Shown here one piece after another: positions 9,230 through 18,518 of a DNA stretch of 64,000 bases (the first letter of the stretch is position 1; every line of letters starts with the position of its first letter). A model generated the notes under the pieces. The model was given only the letters and a program-made list of their open reading frames with translations. It was not told the DNA's origin and ran no database searches. Both the position numbers and the translations under genes were made by a program. The stretch is from assembly GCA_964468185.1 (NCBI GenBank), contig CAYXTR010000003.1:167067-231066 (forward strand), read 5' to 3'. The stretch comes from JANQFV01 sp964468185. GTDB taxonomy: Bacteria; Planctomycetota; Phycisphaerae; UBA1845; Fen-1342.

Positions 9230-10465
9230 ATGAACATCGGCTATTTCGAGGATTCCGGATATCGCGATCTGCTTCCGCTGACGTGGCTTCGGAGCTGTTT
9301 CGAGTTGCGGTGTGGCCGCGACACACTACTCGACAAGGTACGTGCACATGTCGATGGGCGCATTGTCAAGCTCTGGTCACGGGAGTCGCTGCGACCGGTA
9401 CTCGCCGAGCGCTACGCGTGTGCGGACCCCGATTCGGCTGAGTCGTATGTTCTGCTCAACACACGCGCATTGATCACGGGCAGTGTGGAATTGCCGCGCG
9501 CCGGCGTGGCTTGGCGACTGCACGGTGACCTTGTGGCGGCGGGGGTTCGCCCCGAAGACTTCGACGGCTGCGAAGCAGAGCTCTTCGACTCACGCGAACG
9601 CCTGGATGAGTGGGTTGCACGACGCTTCAAGTTTGAGGAAGCGCCCGAGTGTGTGCGGCTGATTCAGCACCCGTGGGACCTCATCCTCGCCAATGAAGCT
9701 GAGCTTGAACGTCAGTTTCAACCCGGTGGCAAACATGCGGGTGAGGTCCATCCCGCGGCACACCTGATCCAGCCGGAGTGCATCAACCTGGCAAGGGGCG
9801 CACGCGTCAAGCCCGGTGCGGTGCTCGATACCGAGCAGGGCCCGATTCACCTCGCCCCCAATGTGCTGATCGAGCCTAATGCAGTGATTCAGGGACCGGT
9901 ATACATCGGTCCCCATTCGGTCATTCGACCAGGTGCGGTGATTCGCTCGGGGACATCAATCGGCCCCGTCTGCAAGGTCGGCGGAGAAGTCGAGGGCACG
10001 ATCATCCACGGCTACAGCAACAAGCAGCACGATGGCTTCCTCGGCCACAGCTATCTCGCCCAATGGGTCAACCTGGGGGCCGACACGATCACCAGCGATC
10101 TCAAGAACACCTACGGCACAATCCGCGTCTTCATCAACGGCGTCGGCGTGGAGACCGGACAGCACTTCGTCGGATCGATCATCGGCGATCACAGCAAGAC
10201 CGGCATCGGCACGATCCTGCCAACCGGCTGTGTGATCGGCGCTGCCGCAAACATCTTCACGCAGGGGCCGGTGCCGAAGTTCGTCCCATCGTTCTCATGG
10301 CTGACCGACGCGGGCATGACGGCGTATCGAGTAGACAAGGCGGTGCAGATTGCACGCACCGTCATGAATCGCCGCGACGTGGAGTTGAGCGATCCCGAGC
10401 GAGCACTGCTGGAGCGGGTAGCAGCAGAAGCACGAACTGTGGAAGACGCGGGGTGGCCAAGCTGA
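9230..10465 (+). CDS. GlmU-like sugar nucleotidyltransferase/acetyltransferase (TIGR03991-like)
   Basis: 411 aa from the ATG at 9230 (MNIGYFEDSGYRDLLPLTWLR). The N-terminus (about 1-170) looks like the divergent nucleotidyltransferase NTP_transf_4. From about 190 a left-handed beta-helix of hexapeptide repeats begins (LAPNVLIEPNAVIQGPVYIGPHSVIRPGAVI). It is followed by HGYSNKQHDGFLGHSYLAQWVNLGADTITSDLKNTYG, highly typical of this family. Members are thought to replace GlmU in some phyla by making UDP-GlcNAc or a related activated sugar. It is divergent from the glycan operon and may supply its precursor. The Shine-Dalgarno sequence is weak. Confidence 0.8.
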   Translation: MNIGYFEDSGYRDLLPLTWLRSCFELRCGRDTLLDKVRAHVDGRIVKLWSRESLRPVLAERYACADPDSAESYVLLNTRALITGSVELPRAGVAWRLHGDLVAAGVRPEDFDGCEAELFDSRERLDEWVARRFKFEEAPECVRLIQHPWDLILANEAELERQFQPGGKHAGEVHPAAHLIQPECINLARGARVKPGAVLDTEQGPIHLAPNVLIEPNAVIQGPVYIGPHSVIRPGAVIRSGTSIGPVCKVGGEVEGTIIHGYSNKQHDGFLGHSYLAQWVNLGADTITSDLKNTYGTIRVFINGVGVETGQHFVGSIIGDHSKTGIGTILPTGCVIGAAANIFTQGPVPKFVPSFSWLTDAGMTAYRVDKAVQIARTVMNRRDVELSDPERALLERVAAEARTVEDAGWPS

Positions 10466-10517
10466 GTTGCCGGTACGTAGCCTAACTGTTCCACGGACTG
10501 CCTTGAGGAGGATTTCG

Positions 10518-11483
10518 ATGGCAAGCCACCGGATTCTGATAACACGTCGCGTGCCCCCACCCGCGGTCGAAGTTCTGCAACAGGTCGGCTACGAAGTCGA
10601 CGTCATGGATCAGGACGATCCGCCGAGCCGCAAAGAGCTGCTCGAGAGTGTGCCCGGTGTCGCCGGGCTGATCACCATGCTCAGCGAGCGGGTGGATGCC
10701 GAACTGCTCGACGCCGCCGGCCCGCAACTCAAGGTCGTCGCGAACTTCGCGGTCGGGTTCGACAACATCGATTTGGCGGCCTGCAAGGAACGCGGCGTGC
10801 GTGCCACCAACACACCCGGCGTGCTCACGGATGCAACCGCGGATATTGCATGGGCACTGTTGCTTGCGGCGGCGCGGCGCGGCGTCGAAGGGGATCAGCT
10901 CGTCCGGGCCGGCAAGTGGACGGGCTGGGCACCCATGCAATTGCTGGGCAAGCCGCTGCGCGGCGCTACGCTGGGCATTGTCGGTGCCGGGCGCATTGGA
11001 ACCGCCGTCGCGTTGCGGTCGATCGGCTTTGAGATGAACGTGCTCTACACAGATGGCACGCGAAACGACGAACTCGAAAAACGCACTGGCGCTCAGCGGG
11101 TGGAACTCGGCCAATTGCTCGCTGCTGCAGATTTCGTGTCCCTGCACGTGCCACTTACCGACGAAACGCGCCACCTCATCGATGCCGCCGCATTGGCCGC
11201 GATGAAATCCGACGCCATTCTGATCAATACCGCACGCGGCCCCGTCATCGACGAAGCCGCCCTGGTCACGGCGTTGCGTGACCGGCGGATCGGCGCTGCC
11301 GGCTTCGACGTATACGAGCGCGAGCCGCAGCTCTCACCCGGCCTGGCCGAGCTGCCCAACGTCGTACTGCTGCCCCACCTGGGCAGCGCGAACACTACCA
11401 CACGCCAACAAATGTCGCAGATGACCGCCGACAACGTAATCGCCGTCCTCGATGGCCGCGAGCCGCCAAACCCGGTGAACTAG
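10518..11483 (+). CDS. D-2-hydroxyacid dehydrogenase (glyoxylate/hydroxypyruvate reductase-like)
   Basis: 321 aa; the start is set by GAGGAGG at 10505-10511. The Rossmann motif is GIVGAGRIG (153-161). Catalytic residues are visible: R240 (NTARGPVID), E269 (DVYEREP) and H287 (LLPHLGS). The length and motifs fit NAD(P)-dependent cytosolic reductases of glyoxylate, hydroxypyruvate or other 2-keto acids. The exact substrate cannot be read from the sequence. It lies 52 nt after the GlmU-like gene on the same strand. Confidence 0.88.
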   Translation: MASHRILITRRVPPPAVEVLQQVGYEVDVMDQDDPPSRKELLESVPGVAGLITMLSERVDAELLDAAGPQLKVVANFAVGFDNIDLAACKERGVRATNTPGVLTDATADIAWALLLAAARRGVEGDQLVRAGKWTGWAPMQLLGKPLRGATLGIVGAGRIGTAVALRSIGFEMNVLYTDGTRNDELEKRTGAQRVELGQLLAAADFVSLHVPLTDETRHLIDAAALAAMKSDAILINTARGPVIDEAALVTALRDRRIGAAGFDVYEREPQLSPGLAELPNVVLLPHLGSANTTTRQQMSQMTADNVIAVLDGREPPNPVN

Positions 11484-11644
11484 CCGCTTGCTCACGCCGA
11501 TGCGAAGGCCAATCGGGCCCTGAGCTCAGTCCTGGTCTGCCGTGGGTACGCCCCGCACTTGGACCGCGCGAACGAGGCAATGTATGCTGGCCACCGCGCG
11601 AACCCGGTTCTTTCTGACACGTTGCAAAAACAGGAATCGCCACG

Positions 11645-13201
11645 TTGGGCTGCACCGATCTCCAGGACCCACTTGTCTCTCCCGCCGATCGTCGCCGCTA
11701 TGCAACTGCGCTCTGTGTACTGGTCGCACTGGGTCTGATCTGGCGTCTTGTGCGGTATGGGCTCGGGTTTCCGCTGTGGGGCGACGAGGCGTTTCTGGCG
11801 GTCAGCCTCATCACGCGGGACTTTGGCGGTTTGCTGAAGCCGCTGGAGTACTTCCAGGTTGCGCCACTCCTGTTCCTGTGGATCGAACGCGTGACCGTGC
11901 TGGCCTGGGGGCCGGGTGAATACGCCCTCCGGCTGTGGCCGTTACTGGCTGGTGTGTCAGCTCTCGTTCTGTTCGCGCTTTGGACCTGGCGAACATTGCG
12001 GCCGGATGCGGCCCTCCTGGCCAGTGGCATCTTCGCGGCCAGCTACTATCTCATTCGGCACACGACCGAGGTGAAGCCGTACGCGTCCGATCTGTTCGTT
12101 GCCACGGCGCTGCTGGTGCTCGGCTCCACCTGCATGACGCGTTTCCGCACTGCGCGGGTGATCGCACTCTTCGCACTCATGGTAGTCGGCCCGTGGCTGA
12201 GCTACCCGGCGGTATTCGTCGCCGGCGGCGTTGTGGCCGTTTGGTGGTTGCGGGCGCTGTCTGTTCGGCGTTGGCGCGAGTTGGCATTGGCCACACTGCT
12301 CGGCGTCGTGCTCATCGCGAGTTTCACGGGCTTCTACGCAACCTATGCCGCTCAGGAACTCGATCGCACGTCTGGTTCCTGGCTGACGGAATACTGGCGC
12401 GAGGCCTTTCCACCCTGGCACGAACCTGGTGACCTCGCGCAGTGGCTGGTAGCGGTGCATACCGGAAGGATGTTCGCCCATCCCAATGGCGGGCCTTCGC
12501 CGGGGAGCGTCTTCACCTTTGGACTCTTCGTGACTGGTCTGGTGACGCTGCTGCATGATCGTCGGTACACGCTGACAGCGCTCTTGTGCGCTCCGTTCGC
12601 GCTGACTTTCGTCGCGGCAGCGCTGGAGCGGTATCCCTATGGCGGTAGTGTGCGGGTTGCGATGCACCTCGCGCCTTCCATCTGCCTGCTGGCCGGTGTT
12701 GGCTGGGCCACGGCGCTACGCTGCTTGCCGGGTCGCATCGCTTCGCACGGCATGGCGGTCAGCGTCGGACTCCTGGCGTTACTTTGCATCGCGGGGCCTG
12801 CCGTGGACATCGCGCGTCCATACAAGGAACAAGGTGATCCCGCGATTCGCACAGCGGTCAGCGAGATCGCTGCGCAGATTGCTCCGGCGCAGCAGATCAT
12901 CATCTTCAACCCGAAGATCGGCGCACACGGTCCGCCGGACGGGCCCATGCTGCACCAGTCGGTGCATTACTACCTGCTGAAAAGCGGCCTTCAGCCAAGC
13001 TGGCGGCTGGAAGGTGGCCATCCAACGAGCGACCATTGGCTGCTCGTCTATCACGGTCCCGAACAGGGACCGAGTGACGCCCATGTGAAGCGGGTGGTCG
13101 ATGACATGGGACTACGCTCTGCCGAATCACGCCGCTGGCCACTGAAGCCGGACACGCCGGCGGCTCTCCGACTCGTCCGCATTGAAAACGCTGCCAAATG
13201 A
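11645..13201 (+). CDS. GT39-like membrane glycosyltransferase
   Basis: 518 aa from a TTG codon at 11645 with AGGA about 9 nt upstream; no better ATG start is available in frame. About ten membrane helices. The first external loop has the acidic motif WGDEAF (about 43-48), which in the ArnT/PMT/GT39 superfamily holds the catalytic Asp that uses polyprenyl-phosphate sugars. The RHTTEVKPYASD segment (about 136-147) is also typical. It probably glycosylates a lipid or protein at the outer face of the inner membrane. The acceptor is unknown. Confidence 0.75.
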   Translation: MGCTDLQDPLVSPADRRRYATALCVLVALGLIWRLVRYGLGFPLWGDEAFLAVSLITRDFGGLLKPLEYFQVAPLLFLWIERVTVLAWGPGEYALRLWPLLAGVSALVLFALWTWRTLRPDAALLASGIFAASYYLIRHTTEVKPYASDLFVATALLVLGSTCMTRFRTARVIALFALMVVGPWLSYPAVFVAGGVVAVWWLRALSVRRWRELALATLLGVVLIASFTGFYATYAAQELDRTSGSWLTEYWREAFPPWHEPGDLAQWLVAVHTGRMFAHPNGGPSPGSVFTFGLFVTGLVTLLHDRRYTLTALLCAPFALTFVAAALERYPYGGSVRVAMHLAPSICLLAGVGWATALRCLPGRIASHGMAVSVGLLALLCIAGPAVDIARPYKEQGDPAIRTAVSEIAAQIAPAQQIIIFNPKIGAHGPPDGPMLHQSVHYYLLKSGLQPSWRLEGGHPTSDHWLLVYHGPEQGPSDAHVKRVVDDMGLRSAESRRWPLKPDTPAALRLVRIENAAK

Positions 13202-13309
13202 CAGAACACGAAGGCCAACCGAAGAACCGTGACACGTCCAGTACTGACTTGCGTTCAAGCCCGGTAAGAACAGTCGCCAAGTCCCCGAAGAATAAGGGGC
13301 AAATGCAAC

Positions 13310-13331
13310 GCGGCGCAACAGGATGCGCCGC
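13310..13331 (-). terminator. Possible terminator after tRNA-Cys
   Basis: An 8-bp perfect stem (13310-13317 with 13324-13331) with a 6-nt loop lies about 10 nt past the 3' end of the minus-strand tRNA. The following bases (GTTGCATTT) are only moderately T-rich. Confidence 0.4.
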
Positions 13332-13341
13332 AGGGGGGCAA

Positions 13342-13415
13342 AGGTGGCGATGGGATTCGAACCCATGAATCGCGGATTTGCAATCCGCTCCCTTAGTCCA
13401 CTCGGGCACGCCACC
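13342..13415 (-). tRNA. tRNA-Cys (GCA)
   Basis: A 74-nt cloverleaf. The acceptor stem GGTGGCG/CGCCACC is perfect. The anticodon stem GCGGA/TCCGC carries loop TTGCAAA with anticodon GCA. The T arm is ATGGG-TTCGAAT-CCCAT. The discriminator base is U, an identity element of tRNA-Cys. CCA is not encoded. Confidence 0.93.
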
Positions 13416-13566
13416 AATCAATGCCGCGCGTCACACGTCGCCAATGCCACAGGACGCCGTGCGCGTGACACATTCCGCCCCACCCGGGCACCACTGAACG
13501 GGCACTCCCAAGCGGGCGGCAATCCGTATTATAAAGAGTGCCGCCCGGATCTGGCAACCCGGCCCC

Positions 13567-15021
13567 TCAATCCAATTCCGCCCGCAGAGCCCGCTTGAGG
13601 ATTTTACCGGTCGGTCCGTGCGGCAGTTCCTCCGCGAACCGCACCTGCCGCGGCACCTTATAGGCCGCCAGCCGCCCGCGGCAAAACTCGCGCAATTCCG
13701 TCTCATCGACCTCCGAGGCTCCTTCTGCCAGGATCACATAAGCCAGCGGCACTTCGCCACGCACATCATCCCGCGCACCGACCACCGCCGCCTCAGCCAC
13801 CGACGGATGCTCGACGAGCACACTCTCGATCTCGAACGGGAACACATTCTCGCCGCCGACGATGATCATGTCCTTCGCCCGCCCCGTAATGAAGATGAAC
13901 CCATCCCCATCCACGTGCCCCACGTCTCCGGTATGCAGCGCACCAGCCCGGACGGCCTGCCCCGTCAATTCCGGCTTGTTCAGATAGCCTTGCATCACGC
14001 AATGTCCGTGAATCGTCAGCTCCCCCTCCGAGCCGACCGGCAGTTCGTTGCCCGCTTCATCGACAACAATCACCGAAATCCCTGGCAGCGGACGCCCCAC
14101 CGAACCACGCCGAAACGCGCGCGGCGTGTTCAGGCTTACAACCGGAGAAGCCTCGGTCATCCCGTAACCTTCCAAAACGCGCTTCCCGAAGCGCTCCTCG
14201 AACAACTGAAACACCTTCGGCGACAGCGGTTCACCACCGCTGACCGGGTGTGTGAGGCTCGCAAAGTGCTCACGTGTCGCGCTCTTCATCCCCGCCAACG
14301 CCGCAAACATGCTGGCCACCGTAATAAACACGGACACACGCTTCTCATGAATAGTCTGCATCACCTGCATCGGACTGAAACGCGCCTGATAATACACCGT
14401 TGCACCCATCACCAGCGGCACGATCGTGTTGGCGGTCAATCCGAACGCATGAAACTGAGGCAACAAGCTTAGGAATACCTGATCCGCACTCAGCTCGGCA
14501 GCCTCGATGCAGGCCCGCGCGTTCGCCGCCAGGTTGCCGAAACTCAGACACACGCCCTTCGGCTCAGCCGATGTCCCCGACGTGTATAAGAGCACGCCGA
14601 GGTCCTCTGACGCCGCCTGCGGAGCGGGCGCGTCGGCGGGGACCAGAATCTCCGGACTCAGCGGTAGGAGACGGACGTCAGCGGCCTGTGCCAGGGGTGC
14701 AAAGCGCTCAACCGCCACGAGGCAATCAAGCTCCGCATCCCGCACGACACGCGCGAATTCCGCCGGAGCCAGCAGGAAGTTCAGCGGCACCGGTGTACGG
14801 CCGGCATACCAGCAGCCAAAGATCGCCGCAGCGCAGGCGGACGATGTCGGGGCGAGGATGCCCACGCGCGGATTATCAGTCTGTTCCCCCAGCCGACGCC
14901 CGAGCCCACCCGCAACTGCCCGGAACGTCTTGTAATCCAGACACATCTGGTCGTCGCATGCCGCCAGGTGATCGCCCCGCTCGCTGACGTTTCGTTCAAG
15001 TTGGTCGAGCAGTGGATGCAT
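13567..15021 (-). CDS. AMP-forming acyl-CoA synthetase (long-chain fatty acid-CoA ligase-like)
   Basis: 484 aa from the ATG at 15021, which is preceded by AGAGAGGG. A longer frame to 15087 is possible. ANL-superfamily motifs are in order: LLYTSGTSAEPKGV (P-loop), GYGMTEASP, HTGDVGHVDGDGFIFITGRAKDMIIVGGENVFPFEIE, and the C-terminal PTGKILKR with the catalytic Lys. The enzyme activates a carboxylic acid to acyl-AMP and usually acyl-CoA. It is a little shorter than typical FadD (about 560 aa), nearer to MenE/short acyl-CoA ligases. Substrate unknown. Divergent from the histidine kinase gene. Confidence 0.85.
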   Translation of the reverse strand: MHPLLDQLERNVSERGDHLAACDDQMCLDYKTFRAVAGGLGRRLGEQTDNPRVGILAPTSSACAAAIFGCWYAGRTPVPLNFLLAPAEFARVVRDAELDCLVAVERFAPLAQAADVRLLPLSPEILVPADAPAPQAASEDLGVLLYTSGTSAEPKGVCLSFGNLAANARACIEAAELSADQVFLSLLPQFHAFGLTANTIVPLVMGATVYYQARFSPMQVMQTIHEKRVSVFITVASMFAALAGMKSATREHFASLTHPVSGGEPLSPKVFQLFEERFGKRVLEGYGMTEASPVVSLNTPRAFRRGSVGRPLPGISVIVVDEAGNELPVGSEGELTIHGHCVMQGYLNKPELTGQAVRAGALHTGDVGHVDGDGFIFITGRAKDMIIVGGENVFPFEIESVLVEHPSVAEAAVVGARDDVRGEVPLAYVILAEGASEVDETELREFCRGRLAAYKVPRQVRFAEELPHGPTGKILKRALRAELD

Positions 15022-15359
15022 TCGGAAACCCTCTCTGCCCTGCACATACGGTACGTCGTACGACGAGCTCGGCCTGCCGTCCGACATGTTATCTCACCCG
15101 GTGCGAACCCGCCACTCCACCTCACCGCCGTTACGCTGCCCACCGATACCACAAACGCCGTCACTTATCGGCCGGTGGTGAGGCCGGCCGCCGTTGATTG
15201 GTGTCAACGCGGCGTGTAACCGATGCTAGACGTACGCCCTGACCGCCGTGGGCACGGCGAGGAATCAGGCATGATTGCGGGACCCCACCGCCGCGCCAGC
15301 GGTTGCCTGTTCGCAAAGCGGATTCGGTCCATCAGGTAAGGGGGGAGCGTCGAGGATCT
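15022..15359. other. Divergent intergenic region with an FNR-like inverted repeat
   Basis: It separates the acyl-CoA ligase (minus) from the hybrid kinase (plus). The only structured element seen is TTGAT-TGGT-GTCAA at 15194-15207, extended to a symmetric GTTGA...TCAAC (15193-15208). It differs by one base from the FNR/CRP-type consensus TTGATnnnnATCAA. No confident -35/-10 pair was found. Confidence 0.4.
15193..15208. promoter_or_regulatory. FNR/CRP-type operator candidate
   Basis: GTTGAT-TGGT-GTCAAC, 150 nt before the haem-sensor kinase gene. One mismatch to the FNR half-site pair. No FNR-family regulator is encoded in the window, so the assignment rests on sequence alone. Confidence 0.35.
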
Positions 15360-17546
15360 ATGCGCAGTGTTGCGCTGAAATTCCTGATACCCGCCGGCCT
15401 GTTCCTGGGCGTGGTTTTCGGTTTCCTTCTGCTGCGCGACTATCAGCAGCGTAGGACAGCCATTCTTGCATTAAGTCGCCAGCAAGCCGAATTGGCGCTG
15501 GAATTCGATCTGGCGATTCGCGACTACGTGGCCCGCGAGATCCGACCGGCCATGCAGGCCCTGCTCGGCCCGGACGAATTTGTCCCGGAGACGATGTCAA
15601 CGTCGTACGTCGCCCGCGAGATCTTCGAGCAGGTTCGTCAGGAATGTCCGGACTACATTCTCAAGTTCTCTTCGGACGATCCTCGTAACCCGCTCAACCG
15701 CGCCACGCCGGAGGAGCGGGCCGTCATCAATCACTTCAATGCGCATCCCGATCAAGAACGATGGTCCGGGCCACTGACGCTCCAGGGACGTGAGTACCTC
15801 GGCTATTTCAGCGCTCGACGGATGAAAGAAAGCTGCTTGCAGTGCCATGGCGATCCAGCCGACGCGCCTGCGTCGTTGGTGGCCCGCTACGGGGATGAGG
15901 CGGGTTTCCATCGACCGCTCGGGCAAGTCATCGCCACGGATACGATTGCCGTACCGATTGACGATGCCGGCGCCGTCGCGGCGCGGCAAGCCGTGGAGGA
16001 CGCGTTAATCGTCGGGATCGTGCTCGTCCTGCTGTTCGGTGCACTATACCTGCTGTTCCGCCAAGTGGTGGGCCGTCGCTTGACTGCAATGGATCGGCAT
16101 TTTCAGCGGATCGCCGAAAACCCAGAGCATAGCCCGCTTGAACCACTGCCTGCCAGAGGCAAGGACGAAATCAGCGAGCTCACGCGCAGCTTCAATCATC
16201 TGGGGACGCGGCTGCGGCAGTTGCACGCATCACTCGAACAGCGTGTCCAGGAGCGTACCGCGGAACTGGCGCGCACCAATCGCGAACTCCGCCATGCCGA
16301 GGAGGCCGCGAACGCTGCCAACCTCGCCAAGTCCGAGTTTCTCGCCAACATGAGCCATGAAATTCGTACCCCCATGACCGCCGTGCTGGGTTTCGCCGAC
16401 CTCGTCGCCGAGGACATCTCGGCCTGTCCAAGTTGCCCGGAAGGGCCCGCTTGCGAGCAGCGCGCCCGCAAACTGGACGCGGTCGATACCATTCGCCGCA
16501 ACGGCGATTATCTGCTGCGCATTCTGAATGACATCCTCGATCTTTCCAAAATCGAAGCGGGGCGCATGGAAGTCGAGCGCGTGGCCTGTTCACCGACCAC
16601 GCTTATCACCGAGATCGCTTCGATCGTTCGGGTACATGCTGCAGCGAAAGGCCTGCAGCTGCATGTCGAGTATACGTCACCGATCCCCGAGACGATTCAC
16701 ACCGACCCCACCCGGCTACGCCAGATTCTGTTCAACATCCTGGGCAACGCCATCAAGTTCACCGAGGTTGGCGAGGTTGGGCTGAGCGTTAGTTTCGTGC
16801 CCGACGAACGGACGGGGCGTATGCAACTCGATGTCATCGACACCGGCCCCGGACTCACCCCGGAGCAGCAGGAACACCTCTTCCAACCATTCTCACAGGC
16901 AGATAGCTCCACCACACGCCGCCACGGCGGTACTGGCCTCGGACTCAGCATCAGTCGCCGGTTGGCCCAACTCCTCGGAGGCAACGTACAATTAATCCCG
17001 CGTGACGGCGCGCAGCGCGGTTCCCACTTTCGATTGACCATCGACGCGGGCGTACCACCGGATACCCCACTGCTTCAGACAACGCACGAAGCGCTGCACG
17101 AGACGCCGCACCCCGTCGGGCCAGAGGTACGAGTCGACAGCCAGCCCGCGTCGTTCAATGTGCTACTTGTCGAAGACGGGCCGGACAACCAGCGGCTCAT
17201 TGCCCATCTACTGCGACGCATGGGCGGCATCGTGACGGTGGCAGAAAACGGACGCCGCGGGGTGGCTGAGGTGAGCGCAGCCGAAAGCCGGGGCGAACCC
17301 TTCGATCTGATCGTCATGGACATGCAGATGCCCGAGCTGGACGGCTACGAGGCCACGCGGCTCTTACGGAAACGTGGTTGCACGCTTCCCATTATCGCCC
17401 TGACCGCACACGCTATGGCACACGATCGCCAACGTTGCCTCGCTGCCGGCTGCGATGATTACGCCAGCAAGCCGATCAATCGCGACGAATTACACCGAAT
17501 AGTGCAGACACAGTTGCACGGCGCGCGCCGACCCGCCAGAGAGTAA
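15360..17546 (+). CDS. Hybrid sensor histidine kinase with Tll0287-like haem-binding sensor
   Basis: 728 aa from the ATG at 15360. TM1 is at about 7-25. A DUF3365/Tll0287-like periplasmic sensor follows, with a haem c site ESCLQCH (C159, C162, H163). TM2 is at about 214-234, then a HAMP linker and coiled coil. HisKA has H333 in MSHEIRTPM; HATPase_c has NILGNAIKF and DTGPGL at about 450-570. The C-terminal receiver domain has D654 in VMDMQMPE. A short Cys-rich insertion (CPSCPEGPAC) sits just after the phospho-His helix, which is unusual. It probably senses redox or a gas through haem c and phosphorelays to an unlinked partner. Confidence 0.88.
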   Translation: MRSVALKFLIPAGLFLGVVFGFLLLRDYQQRRTAILALSRQQAELALEFDLAIRDYVAREIRPAMQALLGPDEFVPETMSTSYVAREIFEQVRQECPDYILKFSSDDPRNPLNRATPEERAVINHFNAHPDQERWSGPLTLQGREYLGYFSARRMKESCLQCHGDPADAPASLVARYGDEAGFHRPLGQVIATDTIAVPIDDAGAVAARQAVEDALIVGIVLVLLFGALYLLFRQVVGRRLTAMDRHFQRIAENPEHSPLEPLPARGKDEISELTRSFNHLGTRLRQLHASLEQRVQERTAELARTNRELRHAEEAANAANLAKSEFLANMSHEIRTPMTAVLGFADLVAEDISACPSCPEGPACEQRARKLDAVDTIRRNGDYLLRILNDILDLSKIEAGRMEVERVACSPTTLITEIASIVRVHAAAKGLQLHVEYTSPIPETIHTDPTRLRQILFNILGNAIKFTEVGEVGLSVSFVPDERTGRMQLDVIDTGPGLTPEQQEHLFQPFSQADSSTTRRHGGTGLGLSISRRLAQLLGGNVQLIPRDGAQRGSHFRLTIDAGVPPDTPLLQTTHEALHETPHPVGPEVRVDSQPASFNVLLVEDGPDNQRLIAHLLRRMGGIVTVAENGRRGVAEVSAAESRGEPFDLIVMDMQMPELDGYEATRLLRKRGCTLPIIALTAHAMAHDRQRCLAAGCDDYASKPINRDELHRIVQTQLHGARRPARE

Positions 17547-17591
17547 GCGCCGATCCGGCGCCGCGCCGCACGGCGGTGTGACCAACATCCG

Positions 17592-18509
17592 TCAAAGATC
17601 GGAAAACAGCGCGTCGACGAAGACGCCTGGTTCGAACGGCTCAATCGCGTCAATCGTCTCACCCAGCCCGACGAACTTCACGGGGATATCGAGCTCGTCG
17701 CGAATACCAATGACAATGCCACCCTTAGCCGAACCATCCAACTTCGCCAGGAAAAGCCCACTCACGTCCGCCGACTGCGAGAAGATCTTCGCCTGGTTGA
17801 TCGCATTCTGACCGATCGTTGCATCCAACACCAGCAGCACCTCGTGTGGCGCATCCGGAATGCGTTTCTGCACGACGCGGTGGATCTTGTTCAGCTCACG
17901 CATCAAGTGCTCTTGCGTGTGCAATCGGCCCGCCGTATCGACCAGCAACACGTCCACTTTCCGCGCAATCGCCGCCTCGCAGGCATCGAACGCCACGGCC
18001 GCCGGATCACTGTGTGGCTGGTGCTTCACGATGTCGGCCCCAACCCGTCCGGCCCAGATCCCGAGTTGATCGATGGCTGCGGCACGATAGGTGTCACACG
18101 CCCCCAACAGCACCGATTTACCCTGCGCCTGCAAGTAATACGCCAACTTGGCCACGCTCGTTGTCTTGCCAGAGCCATTGATGCCGACCACGAAAATCAC
18201 GGTCGGTGGCGTGTCATTGAAATGTAGCGACCGATCGCTCTCCGTCCATGTCTCCGCAATGCGCTGCTTCATGAACGGGAGGATCTCCTGCGCCTCCTTG
18301 ATCTTGCCAGCCTTCCACGCCTGCCGCACCTCATCAACCAGATTCGAGACCGCCTTCGGCCCCATATCCCCGACCAGCATTGCATCCATGAGCTGATCCA
18401 GCAGATCCTCGTCGATCTTCTTGCCCACCGGCAGTACCGCGCGCAATCCGCTGACGATCTTCTCGTGCGTCTTCTTCAATCCCCGCCTGAACGCGTCAAA
18501 GAGCCCCAT
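17592..18509 (-). CDS. ftsY: Signal recognition particle receptor FtsY
   Basis: 305 aa. The N domain (about 1-95) and the GTPase G domain follow each other: GINGSGKTT (109-117), DTYRAAAIDQL (139-149), DTAGRLHTQ (191-199) and LAKLDGSAKGG near the C-terminus. The protein docks SRP-ribosome complexes at the membrane for co-translational targeting. It lacks the long acidic A domain of E. coli FtsY, as in many bacteria. It lies 9 nt after nusB on the same strand, so ribH-nusB-ftsY is likely one transcript. Confidence 0.94.
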   Translation of the reverse strand: MGLFDAFRRGLKKTHEKIVSGLRAVLPVGKKIDEDLLDQLMDAMLVGDMGPKAVSNLVDEVRQAWKAGKIKEAQEILPFMKQRIAETWTESDRSLHFNDTPPTVIFVVGINGSGKTTSVAKLAYYLQAQGKSVLLGACDTYRAAAIDQLGIWAGRVGADIVKHQPHSDPAAVAFDACEAAIARKVDVLLVDTAGRLHTQEHLMRELNKIHRVVQKRIPDAPHEVLLVLDATIGQNAINQAKIFSQSADVSGLFLAKLDGSAKGGIVIGIRDELDIPVKFVGLGETIDAIEPFEPGVFVDALFSDL

Positions 18510-18518
18510 GGCGTCCCC

